64,000 nucleotides of DNA, taken from Chloroflexus islandicus (GTDB lineage Bacteria; Chloroflexota; Chloroflexia; Chloroflexales; Chloroflexaceae). The stretch is taken from contig NZ_LWQS01000093.1 of the NCBI RefSeq assembly GCF_001650695.1, positions 62,001-126,000 on the forward strand, read 5' to 3'. A program made the translations under genes and the position numbers. Below, in pieces: positions 35,915 through 44,843 of this stretch (position 1 is the stretch's first letter; each line of letters starts with the position of its first letter). The notes below the pieces were generated by a model. That model made no database searches. It was not told where the DNA came from and saw nothing but the letters and a program-made list of their open reading frames with translations.

Positions 35915-36732
35915 CAACATTCCATGTCCGCCATGACTTTCATCCATCTGTGGCGCGTGAGGCATTGCTCTTGTTGCGCACAGCGCCGTTAACTAGCGAG
36001 CAAGATTTCTTGGCCTTGGCGCGCAGCCACGATTTTGACATCGGTCGCCGCCAATCATCAGCCAAAGTGTTTGCTTCGTTGCGTGATTTGGGCTTACTAG
36101 ATCGACCGAGCAGGCATGCTCCGTTGCGACTCACATCACTAGGGCAACAGCTTGCAGAAATAGCGTTACGCGACGAATTGTTATGGGTTGAGTTAATCCA
36201 TCTCCGCTACTGGTGGCTTTGGACGCCAGAAACGGGAGGTGAGGGTTTTGCTTGGGCATACCAAGCGGTAACTAGTCTTTTATGGGAAGAAGCACCAACT
36301 ACGATTGATGTTGATCGGTTAGTCGCGATGGTTATCGCTGGCGCTGAAAAACAGTTTGGCGTCAAAGGAGCTTCATTCAGCGCCTCCAGTGTCTTAGGCA
36401 TTATGCATTGGCTGCGCGCTCTAAGTCCTACTTGCTGCCATGGGAGCGAATTCCATCACCGTTCCTCATGTTCGCCTGAAGCGTTGTTACTGACCTTAGA
36501 AGCGATAGCTACACTTCGCAACATAGCTACTGGCGCTCCGTTGCGGCTTGATGAACCAACCCGCCAAAGGGCCTGTCGCGCTTTGCTCATTGACGGTGAC
36601 ACTTTCGACGACATGGTCATGATCCTTCACGAGCTAGGATATCTTATCCGACGAACCGGTGACGGTGGAGACACCGTCCTTCTGCGTACCGTACCTGTCG
36701 TCGGTCTTGCACCACAGAGGATGGCGTTATGA
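35911..36732 (+). CDS. Winged-helix-like island protein, paralogue 1
   Basis: A 273-residue soluble protein. The N-terminal region (about 25-75, LARSHDFDIGRRQSSAKVF then LRDLGLLDR) looks like a winged helix. It aligns along its length with the 268-residue protein at 44844-45650: HVRHDF/HIRHEV at the start, LLWVELIHLRYW/LWGDLLHFLHY, and SCSPEALLLTLEAIAT/FCPPELMFLALGWVAQ. Each copy immediately precedes an ATPase gene. It overlaps both neighbours by ATGA, so it is firmly part of the DpdA operon. Possibly an adaptor for the ATPase; in Dpd clusters DpdG may be the counterpart, but I cannot verify this. Confidence 0.7.
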   Translation: MTTFHVRHDFHPSVAREALLLLRTAPLTSEQDFLALARSHDFDIGRRQSSAKVFASLRDLGLLDRPSRHAPLRLTSLGQQLAEIALRDELLWVELIHLRYWWLWTPETGGEGFAWAYQAVTSLLWEEAPTTIDVDRLVAMVIAGAEKQFGVKGASFSASSVLGIMHWLRALSPTCCHGSEFHHRSSCSPEALLLTLEAIATLRNIATGAPLRLDEPTRQRACRALLIDGDTFDDMVMILHELGYLIRRTGDGGDTVLLRTVPVVGLAPQRMAL

Positions 36733-39700
36733 ATCATTTGAGCGACATTGCAGCTAAAGCGCCTATCGTACCAACATTTAGCGCGCGTTCATTGCGTGAT
36801 ACATCCGCTGAAGTACGGGATGTGTATGAATGGCATGCGAAGACGTATGTCGAGCAACCGGCTCTTGCTGAACTGCGCGGTTCGTTTCTCCAAGCGGTGC
36901 AGGAAGCTAAAACGCCGAAAGCATGTCTCATCGCCCCCTTTGGTTATGGCAAGACAGCTTCAGCTATCGGGCTATGGCACGCTTGCCGCCAAGCCGGTGT
37001 CCTCGCAATCCCGCCCGTTTCGTGCGGTTCATTTACTGAATTAGCAGATGCGATCTATGGTTGGCTGGCATTTACCTTGCCAGAATCGGCCCAAACGCTC
37101 GCGCAAGCTTACGATGCATTTCTTGTGAGTAGTGCGGAAAGCTTAGCTCGACACGATGAACGTGAGTTTGGCATTCCCTTTGCGCAGGCGGTCGTTGCCA
37201 TTCGTGACAAGCTTGAGCGCGGCTACCTAGATTTTGCCGACGTGAGCATTAATCTGCTCGCCTTCCTCGAACAAGCGACAAGAGTAGCCCAATCGGCTTG
37301 CTACAATGGTTTGGTAGTCATTATTGATGAATTCCAGCAGTTATTAGGAAATGCAAACAAAGGTGTATTGACTGCATTGCGGCAGTTAATTTGGGGACTG
37401 CGGGTGCGAAAGTTGCCGTTCGGACTTGTTTTCACAATGGATCCCGATACTGAGCGGACACTCGCTGATCGGGCAGGAGATATCCTTCATCGCATTAAAG
37501 ATGACGGATTATACCTCGATATCCGGCATATTTATGACCATACGTTTCCTGCCCGGCTTTGGCAGCAATACGCTGACACTCTATCGCTCAGTGACGCTGA
37601 ACGGCAGGTCATTGACTGGCCAACGCTCGAAGCGCTTGGTCAGTTATGTGAGCGTGAAGATCTGAGTAATGGTCCCCGAACAGTGATTAATGTTTTGCAA
37701 CGCACTGCCGCGAGTTGGGATCAAACGTTCAAAGCGACCTACACGCCCATCAATCTGATCGATGATTTGCTCAGTGGTCAGATTCGCTTTGATGGTGATC
37801 GGGGCATCATTCCTGCGCTTGTAGCTGAATTATTGAACTTTCCTTACTTTCAACGATCACAGGAGCGATCTGCTGCCTTAAAACTAATTGCTGCTTTCCC
37901 ACGCGGATGCCCAGAGCAAGTAGCCGCACGATACGGTCTTTCCCAAGCATGGAATGAATTGAATGACGATTTGCGCGGCGAAATCATTACTGAAACCGAT
38001 GAAGGATTAGCATTGATTGAATTACAGCGAGTGGGTCGGCCAGCCAATCGTCTCAACATTCTTTTGCGTCGTTATTGGATGCAAATTACTGATCAACAAC
38101 TGTTGGCCGAAGATGCGGCGCGCACCTTTCGTGATATTGTTATCCCGCTATTGTTTCCTAGCAAAGTGCATGATCTGAATGGTTGGAGTAGTATTGTAGA
38201 CATTGAATTGACTGCTGATAATACGTATGCTGGTATCATCGAGGGAACTTCCTCTACGTCTTTTCCATTGCGCCGCATTGCGCTTTCGGTACGCGATGCC
38301 AACCTTACATCAGCACCAAGTGAACCTGCCGATGACGTTGATCTTACGCTCGTTTTTGCAATAGATTTAAAACCGGAATCAATTTCTTCACTAAGAATAA
38401 CAGATGATTTGAAATTGGCCATTTTCACAATGGCTATTAGCAAAGTAGCTCAACACCATTTTCACAATAGTATCCGTTGGATTGCACACTATCTTAGCCC
38501 ACATCCCATCTCACCAGCGATTATTCTAAGCCTGCTCCGCTATCTCCGTCGTGAACCGATCGCAAATCTTCCCGAACGCGATCGGATGCGCATAGAAGAT
38601 GCTGTATCACGCCTACACGAATGGTTATTGGCTGAACTGTTCTCAACCAGTCTCTTCACGGCGGTAACAATGCCAGTAGTATCGGCTGGCGCTGGCGCTG
38701 TCAAAGAGTTTCTCTTCCAACTGTTTCGCAAGCGATGGCCTGACTATCAACCGCTCGCGCGAACTGCTAACTGGATGGCGCTTATGCGTGATTATCAGCA
38801 AGCCTTGCAATCGCTCGCGCCGGCGGCACGCCTCGGCCAGCAGCCAGTGACTGGCAGTAAGTCACATATTGCCGCCCTTTTCGGCCAAAAACGCCATGCT
38901 GGGTTTGATAGTTATGCACGCCAACATGGAGACTTGTTACGGGTAGAGAAATGGCAAGGCGATCAGGCGGTCATTCGCTTGCACCCACATCCGATGGAGC
39001 TCCAGATTGCTGATCAGGTACGCCAGCACGGCAGTTGTTCCGAGCAGGATATCTATAGTTTCTTACGTCAAGCAGGTTTCGCCGCAGCCGAGGCTACTCA
39101 GCTTTTGACGCTCGCACTGCTGCGCGGTCTCATTCAGAAGGATGGGGTGCAGCTCACTGTTCCGCTTGCACCAACCCCAATAGAACTTGCCAACCAATTA
39201 CAGATGCTGAAAAAACGCGCTCAAGCGCTAGGATCTGAGGTTGTTGATCGGTTGCAGGCCCTGCTGGCTGACTTTGATCCGGATACGGAGCATGGAGCAT
39301 TAGTTGCTTGGCGTCTTGATCAAGCGGAACAACACATTGTCCAACTAGAACAGGAGCGCCGTGCGGCCCTGCAAGCGCACCGTGATCGGCTCCGGAACAC
39401 GATGATGCGGCATTTACCACAACTATCGAAAGCGCTGCCTGAACCACCTGAGGGGCCATTATTCAACCATCTGGCCGCAGTACGTCGCGAGTTGGTAAAG
39501 GTGCAGCACCATCTGCAAGGGCCGGTCACAGCGTTTGTTACCAATCCTACCACCGAAACGCCACTTGAGACGATTGATGACTTTGCTAGGCGATTGGAAA
39601 ATTGGCTCCAGCAGGCGAATTATTATGAACACTGGGTTATCTTTGCCAGTGAACTGGCTAGATTACAAATAGCCCTAGACCGAATTCCATCGACGAATAG

Positions 39701-40430
39701 CAAATTAAGTACATTGCGGCAAGAGTTAGCCCGACTAATTCGTCAGGCACGCGCAATCCAAGCTGAGATCGGTATGCAAGGCCTTGCCGAGATCGACCAC
39801 CTGCGAGCTCGGCTGACAATGCTTCGGCGTCAATTCGATGAATTAACAGACGAACGACGCGCTGCATACGAACAGGCTGCCGCGCAACTGCGAGAGACCC
39901 TAATGGCGCTGTTCGATTTGCCTGCTTCGTTTACGCTACCACCGTATCAAGCTGCCAATGATGAAGAGAGCTACCGAATCCTGAAACGAACGGTTGCGCT
40001 GACGCTGCATCGTGCTGTGCTATTACTAGAGCTAAGTTTATCCGATGATCACAACCAACCGTCAGTACAACGACGACAACTAGGAAGTTTGCGTAAACAG
40101 ATCCGAAACCTAGCTACGCTTACCCGTGATCCAGATAAGCTGTTCGCGCCTGAAACCCTAACAATCCAACCCGAATTGATTCAACGAATCCAGAAACTAC
40201 GCGAACGGATAACATTACAACAGCAATTAGATACTACAACAATGAAACATCACGCGGCATTGGCTGCTGCTCTATCGGATTTACCAGTAGGGCCGAGCGA
40301 TCTTTCATCTCTCTTGGCTAAACTGAATGGTGCTGTCTCACGCAGTGAGTTGCTGCACAAATTGCTCCAACTCCACGAACGCGGTATTGTACGCCTCATT
40401 ATTGATTTGCCAGGATCCGGGCATGCTTGA
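36729..40430 (+). CDS. P-loop ATPase with C-terminal coiled coils, paralogue 1
   Basis: A 1233-residue protein. Walker A is APFGYGKTA (69-77) and Walker B VVIIDEFQQLL is near 195. A conserved LSNGPRTVINVLQRT follows near 320, shared with the second copy. The C-terminal half (about 820-1190) is long helical coiled coil (LDQAEQHIVQLEQERRAAL). The plan resembles the big ATPases of BREX and Dpd-type systems, but I cannot name the family. It starts inside the previous stop (ATGA) and overlaps the QueF-like gene by 8 bases. A role as motor or sensor working on modified or unmodified DNA is inferred. Confidence 0.75.
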   Translation: MNHLSDIAAKAPIVPTFSARSLRDTSAEVRDVYEWHAKTYVEQPALAELRGSFLQAVQEAKTPKACLIAPFGYGKTASAIGLWHACRQAGVLAIPPVSCGSFTELADAIYGWLAFTLPESAQTLAQAYDAFLVSSAESLARHDEREFGIPFAQAVVAIRDKLERGYLDFADVSINLLAFLEQATRVAQSACYNGLVVIIDEFQQLLGNANKGVLTALRQLIWGLRVRKLPFGLVFTMDPDTERTLADRAGDILHRIKDDGLYLDIRHIYDHTFPARLWQQYADTLSLSDAERQVIDWPTLEALGQLCEREDLSNGPRTVINVLQRTAASWDQTFKATYTPINLIDDLLSGQIRFDGDRGIIPALVAELLNFPYFQRSQERSAALKLIAAFPRGCPEQVAARYGLSQAWNELNDDLRGEIITETDEGLALIELQRVGRPANRLNILLRRYWMQITDQQLLAEDAARTFRDIVIPLLFPSKVHDLNGWSSIVDIELTADNTYAGIIEGTSSTSFPLRRIALSVRDANLTSAPSEPADDVDLTLVFAIDLKPESISSLRITDDLKLAIFTMAISKVAQHHFHNSIRWIAHYLSPHPISPAIILSLLRYLRREPIANLPERDRMRIEDAVSRLHEWLLAELFSTSLFTAVTMPVVSAGAGAVKEFLFQLFRKRWPDYQPLARTANWMALMRDYQQALQSLAPAARLGQQPVTGSKSHIAALFGQKRHAGFDSYARQHGDLLRVEKWQGDQAVIRLHPHPMELQIADQVRQHGSCSEQDIYSFLRQAGFAAAEATQLLTLALLRGLIQKDGVQLTVPLAPTPIELANQLQMLKKRAQALGSEVVDRLQALLADFDPDTEHGALVAWRLDQAEQHIVQLEQERRAALQAHRDRLRNTMMRHLPQLSKALPEPPEGPLFNHLAAVRRELVKVQHHLQGPVTAFVTNPTTETPLETIDDFARRLENWLQQANYYEHWVIFASELARLQIALDRIPSTNSKLSTLRQELARLIRQARAIQAEIGMQGLAEIDHLRARLTMLRRQFDELTDERRAAYEQAAAQLRETLMALFDLPASFTLPPYQAANDEESYRILKRTVALTLHRAVLLLELSLSDDHNQPSVQRRQLGSLRKQIRNLATLTRDPDKLFAPETLTIQPELIQRIQKLRERITLQQQLDTTTMKHHAALAAALSDLPVGPSDLSSLLAKLNGAVSRSELLHKLLQLHERGIVRLIIDLPGSGHA

Positions 40431-40779
40431 GACAATTCCCAATCGTTATCCACACCTTATCACTGAGATAAGTCTGACGTACCCGTTTGCGCACCTCTGC
40501 CCAATCAGTGGTGAACCGCAACCAGATAGTACCATCACGATTGCTTATCAGGCTGGCTCGCGATTGCTCGAAACAAAAGCCTTGCGCCAATATCTTGCGA
40601 CGTTCACACAGATGAACGATGTCCGTGATCTTGAGGAAGCAGTGCAAGTCATAGCCCAAGCCTGCGCCAATACGCTCGCCGTACGAGTTACTGTGCGCGC
40701 GCACTATCAATTGCTTAGCAGCGCAGTAGACGTTGCAGTCACTGCAACACCTGCCACTGGAGGTGGGCATTACGTTTGA
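40423..40779 (+). CDS. queF: QueF-like T-fold protein (preQ0 processing candidate)
   Basis: A 118-residue T-fold protein resembling short QueF, the enzyme that reduces the nitrile of preQ0 to preQ1. The catalytic cysteine region is HLCPISGEPQPDST, with C26 and a candidate proton donor at D35; one extra residue lies between them compared with CPxTGQPD. The signature ETKALRQY (50-57) matches QueF E-S/T-K-S/A-L-K-x-Y. At the usual His-Glu pair this protein has R68-D69, so activity may be changed or lost, or it may be an amidinotransferase like archaeal QueF-L. The ATG at 40423 lies inside the ATPase gene. It is the last gene of the operon and its 3' end overlaps the opposing ATPase gene. Confidence 0.72.
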   Translation: MLETIPNRYPHLITEISLTYPFAHLCPISGEPQPDSTITIAYQAGSRLLETKALRQYLATFTQMNDVRDLEEAVQVIAQACANTLAVRVTVRAHYQLLSSAVDVAVTATPATGGGHYV

Positions 40780-43700
40780 GATGGTTCAATACGTAGCGAT
40801 TCACAGTAAATCCGAATTCGTCGTTTTGCATGTAACCCCTGTAACGCTTGCCAAAAATCGGTATCGGTCAGATCAGAAGTGAGCATACGTACATCAGCCA
40901 ATTCCACGAGCGTTGCGTGATGGTCAAGTGCAGCCACAACCTGCTCTTCGGCTGGTGCAAGCTGAAGCGCTTGCAATTCCTGTTGCATGAAAGCGACTTC
41001 AGCTTGCACGACGCTCACAGCCGTTTTCAGGTCGCTGAGAACAGTGAGCAAAGTGTGAAAACCGCCGCTTCCTGACGGTTGGAGATCCTGCAAAATCGCC
41101 ACATCTTCAGTCCTACCTTCGTACTCCATTATGTTATGGCTTAACCGGCGCAGCTCATCTCGGAGGCGTATGCCAAGTTCTTGCCACCGCTGTAGCTTTT
41201 CATCTGGCAACATGGCAACTTCTGGTGAAGAAAGCGTTGAGCGTAAGTCAGTGGAGAGCTGGCGGATCATAGAACCCATCGCAACGCACCAATTTTGCAG
41301 CGTCGCTTTAACATCCACTAATAGCTGCGCTTCACTTGCTGCGGCGGAATACGGATGATACTGGCGCAACGGCCACAATGCCGCCTGATCCAATCCAAGC
41401 AATTCACTCATCATTTGTCGGTAGAGGGCTTGCTTGGCAGCAAAACGCTGTTCGGCAACAGTTAAACATTGCTGAACTGCGTTTTGGATCAGTGCTAGTT
41501 CGTCCCGCGCTCGGCCAAGCGGTACCAGATCGACAACCTGCTGACTGACAAGCATATCTTGCACTTGTTGCGACCAACGATAAAAGTCAGCGCGGTACGT
41601 GCTAGCTTCACCACCCAAAGCTTGCAATTGCTCCTCGAGGTGAGCAGCCTGTTTGGCTAACTCAATCCAATCTGCAATGATTTTGACTTGTTGGACAAGC
41701 TGATCATAATGCTGGCGTAGACGATGTATCTCACGCTCAAGCTGCGAGTATGTCGTCGCATGGTGTACTAACCGATCGAACGCGATCTCATCGCGTTGAA
41801 ACATGTGTTGTACTTTCTCTAGTCTTGTGCGAACTTGCTGCAATGCATCATCAAATTCTCCGTATCGATGAAGCGTTTTGATGCGCAACCGATCGAGCGT
41901 CGGCCCAAAAGCTAACGATCCGCTCACAGTTTGGTCAAGTTGTGTTATCAAATGACGATCAAATTGGGAAAGGATGAAGTATTGTTGGCTGAAACGATCG
42001 CGCAGTTGCCGATACTGCTCAGTAACAAACGCTTGCAGAAGCTTACTGAAACTAGCCACCTGATTTTTGATTGCTAATCTACGTTGTCCATCAGGCCGAT
42101 CTTGACGCTGATTCTCAAGTTCGCGGCGCAGAGTATGCGCTTCTGTTTGCCAATGGACAATTTGCACGGAATCTGGAAAAGCTTGCGCAAGTATTTGCAG
42201 GTCGTGTTCCCAAGCGTTCAACGCTTGCTCAACCTCCTCAAGCGACAAAACAAGACCAGCTTGTTCGTACAAAACATCGCGTTGCGCATCAAGCCGAGCC
42301 ATCTGGCGCGCAACGAGCAACCTAACAGCCATATCGATCTCTTGCGGCAAGTAGCCAAGCTGGCTAGCGCAGCGACGTACATCAGCTAGCGGTAATTCCC
42401 AACGAGATATCTGACCCTCACCATCAAAGGTTGGACGCTCTTGCATCCAACCAAGGATTGCTTGTTCGAGCGGATGCAGGGTCAGCCGTACGGCGCCTTT
42501 ATTGCCTGCACGGGCAGTAGCTCGCGTAGGAAAAGGTCGCTCGATTTGAATCAGCGCACTAAAGTTTTCCACAAAAGCATCAAAACCCGTATCAGACATA
42601 CCGAACATCGTAGCAATCTCGTGCTTCGTACCCTCTAACGGAAGTTGTCCTTGCCGCTCATAGGTCAGATCGTGGCGTTGCAAGACATTTATGTATTTTT
42701 GCAAAGTATTATTCCATTGTTGCGTACGCATAAACGTACTATATACCGGATAGAGCTGCTCCAACAGTGAGTTGAGCGTTTTCTCTATGAAACGCTCTTG
42801 ACCGACCGCTTGTGAACCGTCTAAACTAGCCTCAAACAGAAGCTGAAACGTTGCATCTAATAGCGCAGTCTGAAAACCATACTGCACAAATTGGAGATCT
42901 TCTTTAGGAATCAGATTGTTAGTGCGTTTATCATCGAGAAATTGATATAGCGCAAGCAACAAATATGGAGTGAGATGGGTAGACAAGATCACAGGACGCA
43001 CGAACTGATCGATTTGCACGGACACCAGATCATCGCTACGGCGTATAATGTTAAGGTCAACTTCAATCCGGCGAGCTTGCGCATCTAGGCGTAATGAGCG
43101 CCACTGTGGAGACGATAATCCTTGCTTGTCGCTAAACAAGCGGAACAAGATCAGGATTTCCGCACTATCATTAACGCCAAGTTCCGGCTCATCCTGCCAC
43201 AGTACTTGCACAGCGATGCGTCGGTTCGGAAAGCGCTGTTGAACAGATGCAAAGCATCCTTCAAGTACCAGACCAGCATTTTCAAATAATCCACCATCAG
43301 ATACATTCGTAACTTTCCATTGATTGGGCGGAAAAACCTTCGTTGTCAGCAGACTCGTAAAAGCCGAAGTAACCCAACGACGGATTTGAGCTGTGTCTTG
43401 ATCAAAAGTGCGCCAGAAATCGCGGATTGCCGAGGTTAACCAGTCAGTTTGACCGCCGACATGATCGAGACCGCGCAGGGTTACCCCGCCACTATGCCTG
43501 TCACCAACCTCTATCAAAAGATCATTGAGGACACTATGGGCCAATTCATCAATCGTTTCCGCTAAACCGAGCCGTTCTTGGAGAGTACGCGGTAATCCTT
43601 CTTGCGGAAACGCAGCCGCCCATTTGATTGCACGCTCACGTATCGGATGCCCCTTCACCATGCTGTGATTCAGCGCTTGCGCTGTAATGTGGGGGATACG

Positions 43701-44819
43701 ACGAGCACTATCAAAGGTAATAGCGCCACTGAGAAAATCATCGATTAAATCTTCCGGCGAATATGGATCGTCTTCAGGATAACCTGCGGCAATGTAACGT
43801 TGTGTGGCGCGTCGCAACACATTAATGACTGTGCGCGGCCCATCTGACAGATCGCCACGCGATGCGATTTGACCTAACGCATCGAGACAATCGGTACTGA
43901 TAACGCGATCGCGATGCTCCGTGAACGAAAAGGTTTCAGCCAAGCGATACCAGAGACGCTGCGGAAACCAACGATCGTACACTGTATTCAAATCGAGACT
44001 GGCCTGTAGAATCCGATGAACCAGATCGCCGCGTTGATCACGTAGCAAACTCAGATCCTTTGGCGGGATGATTAACAACAGACCAAATTGAAGATGGCCC
44101 CGTCGACTCCGAATAGCCTCCACAAGATCAAACAAGGCGCTGATAGGATCGCGCTGATGATTATGGATAGCCGGCTCAATATACTGCTGCAGCTCATCAG
44201 CTAAGATGAGCAAGCCATTGTATCCAGCTTCCAGCGCGAGCTGGGTAGCGTCCTCGATAAAACGAATATAGTCGATTGTCTTCAAACGCAGCAATTCAGG
44301 CTGTTCTTGCAGCATTTGTTGGGCTGCGCTCAGGCTGATATGATAACGTGTTGCTAGGGTCTCGGCGCTTCTGTCAATGACAGCGTTATATATACGCTCA
44401 GCTTTGCTCATCAGATCAGGCCGAATTCGGCTCAATTCATAACGCATCCAGCCATAGCTAGCAATGACCAAATCTTTTAAATTTTGTAGCTTAAAGGTAG
44501 GTACACATAGGAGGTTGGCAGATTGGGCGCGATCCCACAAATAAAGTGCCGTACTCGTTTTACCGTAACCATATTCGCCGGTCAGATAGCCACGAACTGC
44601 CCCCCCTGCACGAACTTCGCGAATAATGTGCCGTTCAAACTCAGCAACACTTATGCCGTGCTCTCCCTTCGTTGCTTGACGGGCAAACGGGATATATGTA
44701 CGAACATGGCGACGAAAGATCTCGGCAACCCACGCCGGTTGATCAAGCAGATCATTGGCAAGCGGCGTCGAAACTATTTCTTCTTTATCAAGTACGGCTT
44801 GCAAACCTTCAACACTCAT
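40770..44819 (-). CDS. P-loop ATPase with C-terminal coiled coils, paralogue 2
   Basis: A 1349-residue relative of the ATPase at 36729-40430. Walker A is GEYGYGKTS (81-89); the Walker B segment LLILADELQQYI lies near 210. Shared phrases include LSDGPRTVINVLRRA and KWAAAFPQEGLPRTLQERLGL. The C-terminal half is coiled coil (about 900-1300), with RLRQHYDQLVQQVKIIADW as an example. GGAGG lies 6 bases before the ATG. It follows its 268-residue partner by 24 bases, repeating the gene order of copy 1. The two ATPases are clearly diverged, so they are not a recent duplication and may form a hetero-complex. Confidence 0.75.
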   Translation of the reverse strand: MSVEGLQAVLDKEEIVSTPLANDLLDQPAWVAEIFRRHVRTYIPFARQATKGEHGISVAEFERHIIREVRAGGAVRGYLTGEYGYGKTSTALYLWDRAQSANLLCVPTFKLQNLKDLVIASYGWMRYELSRIRPDLMSKAERIYNAVIDRSAETLATRYHISLSAAQQMLQEQPELLRLKTIDYIRFIEDATQLALEAGYNGLLILADELQQYIEPAIHNHQRDPISALFDLVEAIRSRRGHLQFGLLLIIPPKDLSLLRDQRGDLVHRILQASLDLNTVYDRWFPQRLWYRLAETFSFTEHRDRVISTDCLDALGQIASRGDLSDGPRTVINVLRRATQRYIAAGYPEDDPYSPEDLIDDFLSGAITFDSARRIPHITAQALNHSMVKGHPIRERAIKWAAAFPQEGLPRTLQERLGLAETIDELAHSVLNDLLIEVGDRHSGGVTLRGLDHVGGQTDWLTSAIRDFWRTFDQDTAQIRRWVTSAFTSLLTTKVFPPNQWKVTNVSDGGLFENAGLVLEGCFASVQQRFPNRRIAVQVLWQDEPELGVNDSAEILILFRLFSDKQGLSSPQWRSLRLDAQARRIEVDLNIIRRSDDLVSVQIDQFVRPVILSTHLTPYLLLALYQFLDDKRTNNLIPKEDLQFVQYGFQTALLDATFQLLFEASLDGSQAVGQERFIEKTLNSLLEQLYPVYSTFMRTQQWNNTLQKYINVLQRHDLTYERQGQLPLEGTKHEIATMFGMSDTGFDAFVENFSALIQIERPFPTRATARAGNKGAVRLTLHPLEQAILGWMQERPTFDGEGQISRWELPLADVRRCASQLGYLPQEIDMAVRLLVARQMARLDAQRDVLYEQAGLVLSLEEVEQALNAWEHDLQILAQAFPDSVQIVHWQTEAHTLRRELENQRQDRPDGQRRLAIKNQVASFSKLLQAFVTEQYRQLRDRFSQQYFILSQFDRHLITQLDQTVSGSLAFGPTLDRLRIKTLHRYGEFDDALQQVRTRLEKVQHMFQRDEIAFDRLVHHATTYSQLEREIHRLRQHYDQLVQQVKIIADWIELAKQAAHLEEQLQALGGEASTYRADFYRWSQQVQDMLVSQQVVDLVPLGRARDELALIQNAVQQCLTVAEQRFAAKQALYRQMMSELLGLDQAALWPLRQYHPYSAAASEAQLLVDVKATLQNWCVAMGSMIRQLSTDLRSTLSSPEVAMLPDEKLQRWQELGIRLRDELRRLSHNIMEYEGRTEDVAILQDLQPSGSGGFHTLLTVLSDLKTAVSVVQAEVAFMQQELQALQLAPAEEQVVAALDHHATLVELADVRMLTSDLTDTDFWQALQGLHAKRRIRIYCESLRIEPSQT

Positions 44820-44843
44820 AACTTACCTCCACACTAATCCACA

